A DNA stretch of 64,000 bases. Source: Caecitellus pseudoparvulus. Taxonomy: Eukaryota; Bigyra: Bicosoecida. Position 1 is the stretch's first letter. Each line of letters starts with the position of its first letter. The notes under the pieces were generated by a model, which was not told where the DNA came from, ran no database searches, and worked only from the letters and a program-made list of their open reading frames with translations. The DNA is taken from positions 612,662 to 676,661 of the forward strand of contig CBFFRQ010000053.1 in assembly GCA_965644315.1 (NCBI GenBank), in the 5' to 3' direction. Shown here piece after piece: positions 1 to 11,494 of the stretch. The position numbers and the translations under genes are program-made.

Positions 1-804
1 AAGCAGCGCCGCAAAGCCGCGCAGGCTAAGCACCGCCAGCATGGAGCGGCTCGCTCACCAGCTCCCGTGACGAAGCCGGCCCTTCCCCAGCAGACACAGG
101 AGCCGTCCCAAACACACCCACAAAGCACGCAACCACCCGCACTGGCGCAGCGTGTGCTTCGGGAGGTCATCCAGGCACACCCTGGCAAGGAAGGCAAGCA
201 GCCCCTCTCAGCTCAGGTAGTCGGCGTGCCCTCCAAGACACGCGTCCTGGTACGCTTCACTGACTCCGCTGGCTGGATCACGCTGCAAGGCGTCGTGAGT
301 CTGCCGGACACCTCTGCCGTGCAAGTTGGCGCACCTGTGCACGTATTGGCAACAGACGTCAGGCCCAGTGACCAAGGCAAATCCGGAGACGAATGGGTTG
401 TGCAGTGTGCTCCTGCCCCTTCGCCTGCCCGCCGAGCTCACTCCAGCACGCCGCCGCCACCCGCCGCGGCAGTGCCTGGCAAGACAACCCCACAGACACA
501 GGCTGTGCCGGCCAACTCAGCCACGGCCAGCAAGCCTGCCCCAGTGCGAGGCAAGCGCATGTTTAACCCACATGCCGCCGAGTGGGTGCCATCTCCCGCA
601 CAGCACCCAATGCCGCCGCCGTCGCCGTCGCCGTCGCTGGTGGCTGGCATGTCGTGGGCGGCCCAGCAGCAGGCGGCGCTGTCGTACAGCTTCATGATGC
701 ACCAGGCACACATGGCACACATGGCACGGGTGGCAGGTATGCCCAGTGCAGCAGCAGCAGCAACAGTGCCGGCCACCCAGGCCAAGGTGGCGGATGCGGA
801 GTGA
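1..804 (+). CDS. Gene X, 3' part of an unrecognised protein (partial, start outside window)
   Basis: Frame 1 is open from the first base of the window to a TGA at 802-804, so this is the C-terminal part (about 267 codons) of a longer gene or a last exon. The GTG at 67 is only the first start-like codon, not a credible start. The product begins with a basic stretch (KQRRKAAQAKHR), has a small folded-looking segment at about 215-410 (VVGVPSKTRVLVRF, GVVSLPDTSAVQVGAPVHV), then Pro/Ala-rich low complexity and a His/Met-rich tail (AHMAHMARVAG). I do not recognise the family. Its 3' end converges on an eIF4G tail 76 bp away, and its last roughly 110 bp are repeated at about 15,127-15,238. Confidence 0.6.
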   Translation, partial: KQRRKAAQAKHRQHGAARSPAPVTKPALPQQTQEPSQTHPQSTQPPALAQRVLREVIQAHPGKEGKQPLSAQVVGVPSKTRVLVRFTDSAGWITLQGVVSLPDTSAVQVGAPVHVLATDVRPSDQGKSGDEWVVQCAPAPSPARRAHSSTPPPPAAAVPGKTTPQTQAVPANSATASKPAPVRGKRMFNPHAAEWVPSPAQHPMPPPSPSPSLVAGMSWAAQQQAALSYSFMMHQAHMAHMARVAGMPSAAAAATVPATQAKVADAE

Positions 805-987
805 TGGATCGGCGATGTAATGCAAGGCAGTGCCCGGCGCATCATCACGCAATGGTTGCATTCACAATGGTGCCTGTGCGTCAGGCCTTGAAGATGGCGG
901 CACGCGCAGCCTTGACGATGGTGGCGTGGTCCGCTGACAGGAAGGCGCCAGTCTTGGCGGTCTTCCACTTGGTAGCCTCCTCCTTGG
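686..987. repeat. Left copy of a ~300-bp direct duplication (gene X 3' end + eIF4G 3' end)
   Basis: This stretch matches 15,127-15,421 base for base apart from scattered substitutions and a gap of about 7 nt near 705. It starts at the acagcttcatgatg motif, runs through the gene X stop and the eIF4G stop (TCA at 881-883 on the + strand), and ends abruptly after cctcctccttgg. Beyond 987 the two copies share nothing. The two copies bracket the ATPase-SPEF2 relic-ATPase block. Confidence 0.85.
881..987 (-). pseudogene. Truncated eIF4G 3' tail fragment
   Basis: Read on the minus strand, this encodes the last roughly 35 residues of the eIF4G protein encoded at 15,315-19,016, including the same TGA stop. 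The homology breaks at 987, so no functional gene can be made here. It is part of the left copy of the direct duplication and marks the left boundary of the inserted-looking block. Confidence 0.8.
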
Positions 988-1390
988 AATCAGCTCATGT
1001 TTGGTGCCCCCAAACAGTTCGCGACACTCGGCGCTCTGCCACAGTCCACAAGCCGCGTACATAATCCGAGGCAATTATATCAATGAAAATGTACAAAAAT
1101 TCGTGTTTCCGGTTCTCTTCTGCGTCTGGCTTGCCCTCTGGCGGCGCACACTGCGTGATTGCGTCGTGTGTTGACGACTTGTCAATTTCCGCAAGTCAGC
1201 TCTTGCACGAGCTGTGGTTGGCAAGCCAGCCGCCATTGGCCTTTGCAGCACCGCCAAATCGGCTCTTCAACACTTGAAGTAACAGTGAGTGCAGTTCTGT
1301 GGCGTGGCGTGGCGATTCTCGTGGGCGCTCGTGCCTGCGTTGCCGCGCGCAAACTACACCCGGCACGATCTTCCGCACTGACTCTCAGGC
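988..1390. other. Upstream region of ATPase copy 1
   Basis: No gene is seen. From about 1140 onward it is a diverged match to the region upstream of copy 2 (about 11,850-12,010), best around 1180-1300. The shared part includes a string aacagtgagtgcagtt (1281-1296) found just upstream of both copies. At 1265-1279 there is a perfect inverted repeat, cttcaa-cac-ttgaag, which is partly decayed in copy 2. This may be promoter or 5' UTR. GTGAGT at 1285 could be a splice donor, but I could not pair it with an acceptor. Confidence 0.4.
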
Positions 1391-3064
1391 ATGGGAGAAG
1401 CAACGTCACCCACGCTTGCCGCCCGCGGAACGAGAGAGCCTGGTCCCTTTGAGGAGATGTGTGTTGGTGCGCAGCCCCTGTGCAGTCGTCAAGTATTGAC
1501 CGAGGAGGACGATGCATTGTTGGCAGACATGGCAGCCGACACCACCCACCCCTTCGTGCCGATTGATCACCTGCTGCCGGCCATCCAAACACTGACTCGG
1601 ATGAAACGGATACTGCACGGTTGGCGTGGAGTGTCATCAGCCTACCTTCTGACAGGTCCCAGCGGCGTTGGGAAGACCCATCTGCTGGAGGCACATGCCC
1701 AGCAGTTGACTGTGAGGAACGCCAGAGCGAGAGGCGGCCGGCTCACACTGTGTTGCAGCACGAAGCTTGCTGTACGCGAGCCTTCAGACACTAGTAGCTT
1801 TCATGAGTGGCTGCTCAGGTCAGCCGCGAGCCAGCTGGCCGAGCTGCAACAACATGAGTCTGTCGCAAAGGTGCTGAGGCTGCTGGCCGGCTCTGCATGT
1901 GTGAACCCTGCACGACAGACGGTAGACGTGCAGCATCTGCTGGCCATGGCTGCAGGGGACAGCACCGGCAGCACTCCACCCACAGAGCTGTCGCCCGAGG
2001 TGCACGCAGCTCTGACTGGTGCTGGCACGAAGAATCGCCTGGGCCTGGCCTGCGCCGTGTTGAAGGAAGCCAACATCGCCGTCATTGTGCACATTGATGA
2101 CGCCGACTGTCTGTTCCAGGGCAAGCACTTCACACGGGGGTGTGCGAAGCGGTGGTGCTTGCAGCTGAAGGATTTGCTGTCTTTCAAGTACCCTGCAGTT
2201 GGCGTGGTCCTGTGCACTTCCTTCCAGCGGGCCAGCCAACTGTTCGTAGACGACGGAGAACCTCATGACTTCCCGCCCCGCTTCACACATCACGATCTGC
2301 GAGAGATCTGGAGCAGGCCTAAGTTCAAGGTCAGGCACACTCCCGTGGGAGGGCCTGCTTGGAACTGCACGTCTCTCATGGCCTTCCTCCTGACACACGC
2401 GGGCAGGGAAGTGGGCAGCTCATTCTCCCTCTTTCGGCGCCACCTTGACCAGCAGCCGTCAGAGGTAGCGCTTCGGGTGGCCAGGGGGCTCGATGAGCTG
2501 TGCCTGCAGAGCTGGAAGGGGGACGCTGGAGCAAGCTCTGCAGAGAAGCTGGACGCTTTCCTGGTGCACATCATGGAGCAGTTCGGGCACACACCCCAAG
2601 ACCTGGAGCATGCGGTGCCTGAGCTTGTGGACGCATGCCAAGCGCCTCAGACATGGCCAGTATCCACGGAGGAAGCTGCAGTGAAACTTGTCTCACGTGA
2701 ACATGCCCGTATGTTCAGGCTGGTGATGGATACTTTCCTGGAGATCTTGCCGGATGACGAGCAGGAACAGCTGGCCAAGGACACCCTGCTCACCTTCCGC
2801 TCTGGGCGGTACGCCGTGTCCAGTTCGCTGCTGGAAGAGTTCCTGGACGTATACATCACCCGCCAGGCACAACAGGCCGCAGCCGCAGCAGGTGGCAGCG
2901 CAGCTCACCAGGCACGTGCGCTTGTATGTCCGGCTGCTCTTCATTGCGTCAATACTGCCATGGATGCTGGGTGGCTCTCACCCCACCCCCGTGGTCTGAG
3001 CCTGGGGAGCCTGCAAGTGTACCGCCAGAGCATGTGTGGGGGTGTGCACCCTGACATCAAGTAG
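1391..3064 (+). pseudogene. CR/RHS-like P-loop ATPase, copy 1 (truncated, nuclease part lost)
   Basis: From the LTEEDxAxLADMAAD motif (about 1497) to the end, this is nearly identical to copy 2. It keeps Walker A (GPSGVGKTH, about residue 89) and Walker B (VIVHIDDADC). Its N-terminal leader (about 36 residues, MGEATSPTL...) is unrelated to that of copy 2. Relative to copy 2 it has lost one codon and changed a Trp codon TGG to TAG (3062-3064), so translation stops at 557 residues. Homology resumes in untranslated DNA to about 3182. About 875 bp matching copy 2 positions 13,990-14,865, which encode the putative nuclease, are deleted. Homology to the copy 2 trailer then runs from about 3240 to 3510. 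A short ATPase-only protein could still be made, so pseudogene status is an inference. Confidence 0.7.
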
Positions 3065-3510
3065 ATACGGGGTGGTGGGTTTGGCGAGCAGGCTGAGATG
3101 CCCATGGCCCCTGTCTTTGCGAGGATGCCGAGGTTCAAAGGACGTGTGCTTGTAAAGCGTGCTGACGGGTCAGGGTGGTGCGACAATGTTGGCTCAAGGT
3201 CTTGATCACTGGGGTAGTGAGGGCTCCCAGCGTGTAGTCCCGCCGACCCTAGGTGCATCAACGATACAGGCAGAAGCGCAGCATTTGGAATGCAAAGCAG
3301 CGCCGTGCACCTGGCCTCGAACGCCGGCACCGTGTCTGGCTCTCTGCACTCCTAACTCGCCGCGCGCCTCTTGCCGCTTCTGCCCCAGATCTGTCACGCA
3401 GCGTATCTTCCGTGGAGATTGGGCTGGGCTGTTCAGCTGCGCTGGTGCTGCTGCTTCTTGCAGCATGCTGGAGCCCTGCTGAGACCCCGCTGGCCCATTC
3501 ACTGCACGGC
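3065..3510 (+). pseudogene. Decayed 3' remainder and trailer of ATPase copy 1
   Basis: Bases 3065-3182 match copy 2 coding sequence just beyond the premature stop. Bases of about 3240-3510 match the copy 2 stop region and 3' flank (14,865-15,120), including the shared string ttggaatgcaaagcagc. The coding sequence between is missing. This shows copy 1 was once full length. Confidence 0.75.
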
Positions 3511-3874
3511 ACTGCCTCCATCACCTTCCACGCTGCAGAATACTTCCTGCAGCCAGGAGTGGCAAGCGTAGTCACGTCGCCCAGTGCTGGAGAAACGCTG
3601 ACTGGTTTGGTGATCTGAAGAAAAGAAACAGCGTTGACTCCCCCACAAATCCCCGCACAAGATCTGCCACGCACCTGGTTGAGCAAATCGTGAACCGACC
3701 GTTTTCATCGTCCTCCAAGGACTGTTCTGGCATTTTCAATGCACGCTTGACCACTTCGCCGTCCCTCACAGTGCCCGGGCACAGCGTTGGGGCAGGGTCG
3801 ACTCAAGATCGCGCGAAGCTGTCCCTCAACCAGATCTGCAAAGCAGCTTTCGAGCGCCACGTGAGGAAGCGGGT
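3511..3874. other. Gap between ATPase copy 1 and the SPEF2 relic
   Basis: I see no supported gene. The frame leading into the SPEF2 CH-like domain is open back through this stretch but has no ATG and no family resemblance before about 3878, so the true first exon of SPEF2 was not found. Confidence 0.4.
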
Positions 3875-6800
3875 GCCACGTACACCCTCCTGCACTGGCT
3901 GCAAGACGAGGTGAAGCTGCCGGGCCCTGTGGACGATCTGGCAAAGCACTTCAGCAATGGTTACGCCTTCGCTGTGGTGCTGCACAACACCAACCAAATG
4001 ACGCCAGCAGAGTTCGGCCAGTGTGTGCAGGACGAAAAGAGCGACTCCAAGATTCAGAACTACTGCCAACTCTTTCCAGTCTTCCGACGGCTGGGCATCA
4101 AGTTCGATGCTCGCGTTGCCCAGCAGCTCATGCTGCGCAAGCCTGGCACCGCCCAGCGTGTGATGTACGAGCTGCGGACGGTATTGGCGCCCCTGTCACG
4201 AGTGAGGGTGGAGCGTGACTCGGAGTCCAAGCAACGCTTGCTGAAGCAGCGCTTGACGACCCGCAAGCCTCAGTACGACGCGGCACAGGCTGCGATATTT
4301 GAGCGCAACATCCGCGCCGCTGCTGAGAACCAAAACGCCGTCTTCCTCGACAAGCACATGGCCAAGTTCAAGCAGCACGTGGACGATCTGTGGGCCAGTC
4401 GAGACGCGACACATGCTGCCCGGGTGGGGGCGCACCGCAGCGCTCTGCGCCAGCAGCGCCAGCAGCGCTTGCACGCACTTCGCACACGGCACATGGTGGT
4501 GCATGCTCGGGAGGAGGCAGGTATCCGCGAGTGGCAGCGCAACCAGGAGATTCGCCTTGCACAAGTCCTGGCAGCGAAGGAGTTTCGGGCGACCAAGGCG
4601 GCCAAGGCACGGTCTGCTGCGAGGCGCCGAGTCGCCGACGCCCAGCGCGACACCACGTCAGACATTGCGGCGTTCGAGGCGAGGGCTGTGGCACAAGGCG
4701 TGCCAGTGATCGGCGCTGAGCCGTTGGACGAAGCCACCCTGCGTCGCAGCGTGCGCCGGAAGCTGGCGAGCCGAGCACGGACGAGGAAGCCAAGCTCGCC
4801 CAGCTGCCGGGCACGACCCTGACGTCTCAGGACACCCTGCACCTCCGCTTGACCCGCAAACTGGCCACCATCCAGGCGAGGGAGGACAGCGAGCCTTCCC
4901 CTGTCATGCAGCGCCTGCAGTCCAGGGGAGGAGGCGGCGGCGAGGCGCTGGCTGCTCGTGCTGCGCGTCGAAGCGCCTTCCTCGTTGCGTCCCGTGCAAG
5001 TCGCACGCGCCTGCACGCCAGGCAACGCCACGCCCAGCTGAAGGGCCTGCTCATGCACCGGTGTGGCTCGGAGCAGGAGTTGGATGACGTGGTGCTGCGC
5101 ACACTCAAGTGTGAGCTGGTGTTCCGGCAGAACCGCGCTTGTCGTGAGGCCGCGGTGGCGGAGCAGGCCAGGCGCGATGCCGACCTGCAGCTGGCCCGCC
5201 AGCGCGCTTCGCTGCTACAGCAGCAGAGTGCCTTCGAGGACGATGTCACTGCCTCGGCAGACAGGATGGTGGAGGCTGCAGGGGCTCGGCGGCGAGCGCA
5301 CGTGCACAGGGCGCACGCGATCGCCCTCGCCTGTGTGCAGGAGCTTGTCGAGGCTGCGCTGGGCTTGGCATGTGCGAGGGAAGCCAGCAACATACGGCTG
5401 CTGGAGCAGAGTGCGGGCTCTGCGGCGATGCCGTCCCTGCGTGTTCCGCGGCAGGGCGAAGAAGAGGGGAAGGAAGCGGAGGGGAAGGAAGAGGGGGGCG
5501 GTGTGGCGAAGGCGGATGGGGGAGTGCTTGTGGAGTGTCCTGGAGGGGTTGACCCGCTGACTGCCATTTTCACGCGGGTTGGCTTCAGGCACGCCGCTGG
5601 CATGCACAGCCACACTCAGTGGGCTGCCTCGCAAGCACTGCCGCTTCCCGACGTGCTGACCAGCCCTGACTTCGACGATGTCGTGTCACCCAAAGCAGGA
5701 GGGCGCAAGAGCCCGTCTGGTCGGCGGTCTCGGGCATCAGACACCGCGGATGATGCTCACACTGAAGTGCTGACTGTTCAGCGGGCTGCTGCAGCGTCGC
5801 TTGGCGGCGCTGGCGCGGCCACACTGCCCGCTGACGCGGCAGCAGATGAAACCAGCCACTCGCAACCCATGCCAGGAGTGCCCATTCCCCCTGGTGTCGT
5901 GGTGGCCATGTTGGGCGTGCAGGCCCAGCCTGCAGGCTGCAGTTCGCACGGCGAGGGCCCCAGTGCGCTGGACGAGGGCCTGCCCAAGGCAAGTGTGGAA
6001 GTCAGCGTGGGTGTCGAAGACGACACTTCGGAAGGCGGAGATGGTAAGGAAGGCGCTGATGCCGGAGCTGTGGAGCGCATCCAGGCGCGTTCGGGCCGTG
6101 CAGATAACGTAGAACAGCTGCGCCTGCCTTCTGGAGCAGGGGAAGGCGGGGCTGTTTCTGTCGGTGGTAGCTTGGAGCAGGCGCCAGCCCAGTCCGGGGC
6201 TGGTTCTGCAGAGCTGGTTCCGCAGCAGGCGTCTTGTGGCATGGCTGACACTGAGGTGAGTCCAGTTGCCATGGAGCTTTTCCAGCACTACGTTGCCAGG
6301 CACTTTGTGTGGCCAGCCGACGCCCCCGTGCCAGACGTGGTGGGCGACGAGGAGGCGGTGGCGGCTGCTCAGGCCCCACTGGAGGCACCCTTCCCGCCTG
6401 TGCTGGAGGCGGAGTCCAGCCTTCTGTCGCCAAAGAAGAGCCCTTCCAGCAAGAAAGGCAAGGCGGACGTTGCCGAGGTGGTCCTCCCGCATCCCGCCCC
6501 GCAGCCTGCTCTTGCCGCAGAGCCTCAACTACACGCTGCACAGCACCTACTTGGTAGCGTCTTGCAAAAGCTTCGCCGGGCAGCTGGCCCAGAGCCAGCT
6601 CTCCCCCCAACGTGCGATGTTCCGCAGTTTCCCTTCACCGTGGCGCTTGTGGGCCCTCCGGGCTCGGGAGTCAGCACGCAAGCTGGCTTCTTGGCCGCAG
6701 CACTGTCCTTGAAGGTGTTGCGTCCCAATGCGCTCATGTCACAGGCTCTGAGCATGGCAGATGGCAGCCTGTCCACGGAGCAGTGCGACCTCAGTGCACC

Positions 6801-9800
6801 CCACGCGGAAGCCCTCAAGAGGGTCGGGCAGCACGCACGGGCGGCAATGGCAGAGGGCGCAGCTGTGCCGGAGGTGTGCATGGTGCAAGCTGTCTTGTGT
6901 GGCATTCGCGACATGGCACGCGCACCAGTGGACCCATCCCTGGTCTCACTGCCTGCGCACGGCGAACCCCCCCCTCCCAGCGGTGATAGGGCTGACATTG
7001 AGCGGCTACATGACACCGTGCCCGCTGCAGCTGCCGCCCCCATGGAAGATGCCAACGGAGAAGAGCAGAAGTCTGAAGAGCCGGGGCCAGCCAGTGCCAA
7101 GCCTCATGCCCGAGAGCAAGCCCACCGAGGGTGGATTTTGGACGGCTTCCCGCAGACTCTCACTTAGGCAGTGCTGTTGGAAGAAGCCCTGACCTGGCAA
7201 GCTCCTGAGCTGGGTCCTGGGCTGCCGGAGCGAGCCCGTGTGGAGGGCCGGGGGACATGGGATACCAGTACTGCCCGACAGAAGGAACCCACTCAGGAAG
7301 ATGCTTGGGAAGCGGGCATGGTGCTGCCGGTGCCGCCACACCCTGTTCTCGACGCGAACGCAGATGAGGAGGACGGCCTGCCCAGCCATCGAGCACCCTG
7401 ACCCGTCTCTGCCCCAGTCCCTCTGCCCAAGCACCCCCATGGCGTGAAGCTCCTGATCCGCCTCGTGCTGCCCCCTGAACAAGCCCTACGCAAGGTGCTT
7501 GGCGTGCGTGTGGACCCAGCCCGCTTGGTCACTTTGGAAGCTTCAGATGCTGCAGAAGCAGCTGCTGCGCCAAGGGATGAAGAAGGGTCGCTGCAAGACG
7601 TCTTGGATGGTGACGTACCGTCCGCTGGCGCTGCCGTGTTTGGCCACGAGGGTGTCGACGGCACCGTCCGAGCTGGAGCCCGGGGCTTGAACCCACCCGC
7701 AGCTTTGCGGGGAGAGGCCATGAACGTGGTCGTCGGTGCTGAGCCGCTCCAATCCGTGACAGAAGGCAAAGCTGCGCAGGAAGAGGAAGAGGAAGAGGAG
7801 GTGCGCTGCGCCACACCCCAGCGCCGGGCCGAGGCAGGCGGCCCCTCTTCGAGCACAGCGCCGCGCCAAGGCGTGGTTGGCGCAGAACACCTCGCCGCAC
7901 AGGAGCAAGCAACAGCCACATTCACCTCCGACGCTTGGAGCAGTCCCAGCAGTGGACGAGGTGCGCCCAGGCGGAGGTCAGCAGGAGCCCCATGTGCCTC
8001 TTCGCAGTGCTGAGTCGCGCAGCCTCGGCTGCTGAGGAAGACATTGCCGCGCGTGAGGCAGCTCGTGAGCAGGTGTGGAGAGAGACCCTCGCACGCAGGG
8101 ATGCGGCCTTGGCGGCCGATGCCACAAGCGCTGCCACGGAGCTCGCCTTCCGCCACGGGGAAGACGTGCATGTGCAAGTTGTCGATGCGTTGGAGGCTCA
8201 ACAGGCAGAAGCCGCTGCGGCAGCCGCCGCTGCAGCGGCTTCCAAGAAATCTGGCTCCAAGGGCAAGTCCGATAGTCCAAAGGCAAGTGTGGCAGAAGGC
8301 AAGTCTGCAGATGGTGATAGATCCGAGCATGACAGTGCCCAGGAGGAGGTGTTGACCGCCTCTTCCTTGACTGCAGAGGAAGCTGAGGTGGTTGCGCCAA
8401 GTCTGCACGAACCGTATGTGATTGCCCCCGACCTTCCACCTGCTCCTTCCTTGGCCCAGGTTCCTCCAGCCTCGCCAACTGCCGAGCCTGCCGTGCATGA
8501 CACAGCTGAGGACGTGTCCCCCCAACGGGCGGAAGCACAGGTTGCGGCTCAGGCTGCCCTTGCAGCGCGAGCCGCTGCCCAAGCGTTGGTTGTTACTCCA
8601 GCACGCTTCGCAGGGGCTTTGGAAGACTCTGTGCCCCGAGACAAGGCGCTGGGCCTCCTGGCACAACTCTGGCAGCAGGCAGTTTCACACTACGGGCAAA
8701 TGCTCAGCAGCAGCTTCCACCGAGCTGCCTTGGAGCAAGTGGGTGTGCACGCGCGGTTGGGGGAAACGAGCCGTCTTCTGCACCGCTCCTTGCGGCGCCC
8801 CGTCCCCGCCTACCAGGCTCTCATGCGCCATGCTCAAGACGCAATCAACAGCTTGTCTTGGACTGAGCGCATGGGGCCCTCAGCGGAGGCCTGGTCTCAA
8901 GTCCCGTCTGTTGAAGAAGCAGCTTTGCAGGTGTGGGTGGAGGAGGCTCTGGAAGCCTCGGGTGGCAGCAAAGCTACCGCCTCAAAGTAGGGTAAGGGTG
9001 CCGCTGCGCCCGAAGCACAGGAGCCGTCGCCTGAAGCAAAGGCCGAGAAAGCAGCCTTGCGAGCGGCTGCGACCCGAGCTCAGCTGGCGGAAACGGTGCA
9101 GGTTGCCACCTCCTGCATGTTGGCCACTGCCGAAGCCCGGCGGGAGAGCGCCTTGCACCTGCTGCACGCAAAGGGGGACGACGGGTGGGTGCAGTACGTG
9201 CAAGGGGCGCTGGCGTCCCACTTCTGCAGCGCAGTGCAGGCAGAGGGCGACCGCCTTGTCGCCTCCCGCCTGGTGCTGATGGGGTACATGCGGGCGGCAG
9301 ACGGGGCGGATGGCTGTGGTATCCTGACCGGTCGCAATGCTGCGCACACCCAGGAGCCTGCAGATGAGGATGCTGCCTCCACACCTCGCAAAGGCAAAGC
9401 CGCCGGTGCCAGTCTATAAAGCGGCAGCAAGAAGTCCGCTGCGTCGGAAGACATCATGCCCGACAGCACCTCGGACATGCTGCAGCTCAGGGAGCACCTC
9501 GAAGGGACAGCACTCAGCGCCGTGAGAGCAGGTGAGCTGCTCGCTGCTGGCCATGTGGTGCTGCCCTGGGAGGGTTCCACAGGCGACGACCGCACCCCCT
9601 CCACCCCTCGTAAGGGTGCAGGCGGGAAGAAGGGCGGCGCTTCCAAGGCTGGCAAGGCCGTGGAGGAAGAGTCCAGTGCAGTCCGGCCACTGGCCGGCCC
9701 ATCCCCTGCCGCAGCTATTGGCCCTGTGATTGCCCCCGTCTGCCCAACTCTCTCAGTCGCCCCCCCCGCGTGCGACACAGCCGACCCTTGCATCAGTACC

Positions 9801-11494
9801 GGTGGTTCCGTCTCCGGCGCCGGATGCTTGTGACGGACTGTGGCAGGCAGTCAACCAAGACGCCGCAGCAGCCCCTGATACAGCCCGCTCCGGCAGCAGC
9901 GCGGGCAAGAAGCGCAGCCCACGGAAGGGACCTTCTGCAGTTGACCCAGATGATGATGGACTGCAGCACTGGCCCACTGGTTGGCCTGCAGCCAGTGAGC
10001 TTCCAGGCACTCCCCCCAGCGAGTGGGAGGCTGTTGCTGAAGCGGCAGGGGAAGCGGCGTCCCGACTGCGCACGCTGATCCAGGGCGCTGCACTTGGCAC
10101 CGGCGTTGGTGTGCCAGCCCATGGGGCGCAAGAACAGGCGCTCATGGAAGTTCTGGATGCTGCAGTCGCTTCACTTGCCCGGGCCACGGCGAGCGAGTCC
10201 CTGGCACAGCATTTTGCCGTGCAAGCTGCAGCTCGGGCAGAGGCACTGAGCGCTGCACAGGGCGGCAAGGGCGGCAAGAAGGGCGGCAGCAGCAAAGCAT
10301 GCAGCAAGAAGGACAAGCGCAAAGGAGGCAAGGATGACCCTGCTCCCGACGAAGTCCAGCAAGCGCTGGCTTGGCGAGATGCCGCCTGTCCACCTCCACA
10401 AGCGGACCAAGCGTTGCGACTGGCCCTGCAGGGTGCCGAGTCCCTTGCAGTCAACGTGCTGCGCCTGGTGGACGCAGAGGTGCAGACGCAAGAGCTGCAA
10501 CGCCAGCGCCACGCCGCCCTTGCTGTTGCCCGCGAGCGCCAGCGGCGTCGGCTCGAGTCGGAAGCTGCTGAGGCGGAAGCAGAGGCAACAGCGGCGATGG
10601 AGGCAGCACAGTTGGCTGAGGAGGAGGCTGCCGCTGCTGCAGCCGCTGCGGCAGCGTCGCCCAAGAAGGCATCCAGCAAGAGGGACAAGGCATCCGCCGG
10701 CAAGGGAGGTGGGAGGAAAGACAAGAAGGCAGGCAAGGAGGAGGTCGTAGAAGCGTCCCACCCCCCCCTCCCTGATGCAGGGCACGCAACCGTTCCCCCT
10801 GCCACCTGGTCAGCGGTTGTCGCTCAAGTGCAAGAGTTTCGTCACCGTGTGCGGCAGTTGTGCATGGCAGCTGGTCGAATGTGCGCAGCTGTGGAGGCTG
10901 CGGCATCCCGAGCCATGCGCGCTGGTGAAGCGCGCATTAACTTCATCATCGACCAGGAAGTCCGCGCCGTGCGTGCTTTTGAGGCTTACGCCATGCAGGC
11001 TGTGGCTTCTGGTGCACGGCTGCCACACGAACTGCGCTTCGTGCGGCCTCACGCAGCAGCTGACCTGGACTTGCTCCTGCCTGATCATGTGCAGCAGACG
11101 CCCAGCTTGCTGGCTTGCCAAGTCCCCGAAGCTGTTGCGCTGGGACGGGGAGTTCCGCACCCGTTCGCGTTGGACGCGGACCATGACTCGAGTGCTGAGC
11201 CAGAGCCGGAGCCTGCGGAGCACGGCGAGGGCAAGGATGCTGCTGGTGCCCCTGGGCTGCCTCTTCTCAAGGCTCCCGTGCAGCTACTGAGTCCCACTGG
11301 AGATCCACTTGACCCCACGCCATCAAGTGATCCGCAGGAATACGTGCTCCCGTATTCTCGACTGCACTTCCGGCGCCATTGGCAGCAGCGGCGGCTGCTG
11401 CGGAAGGCCTGCCATGGCAGAAGAGGAGGCGACCACCCGCGAAGCCGATGAAAGCACCACGGCATCAGTCAGACCAAAGCGAGGTAAAAAGTAA
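3875..11494 (+). pseudogene. SPEF2: SPEF2/CPC1 homologue (ciliary central-pair protein), degenerate
   Basis: SPEF2/CPC1 is a central-pair apparatus protein of motile cilia. The N-terminal CH-like domain is clear (YTLLHWLQDEV, then HFSNGYAFAVVLH, 3878-4200), followed by long Arg/Ala-rich coiled-coil regions. An adenylate-kinase-like domain follows at about 6640-7200 (P-loop GPPGSGVSTQ; GWILDGFPQTLT). The Lys-rich C-terminus ends in RPKRGKK with TAA at 11,492. The frame is broken by in-frame stops at 7165 (TAG, where family members have a residue between TLT and AVLLEEAL), 7399 (TGA), 8988 (TAG) and 9417 (TAA). Frame changes lie at about 4770-4820, 7940-8010, 9750-9830 (next to a C run) and 11,400. 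Protein similarity continues in the correct frame after every break, so these are not introns. Decay looks recent. Confidence 0.85.

Noticed and set aside
7165-9419. In-frame TAG/TGA/TAA codons in the SPEF2 region as evidence of stop-codon reassignment or selenocysteine
   Set aside because: All three stop types occur, frameshifts are also present, and TAG, TGA and TAA all end intact genes here (CLUAP1, eIF4G, ARPC5). Decay is the simpler explanation.
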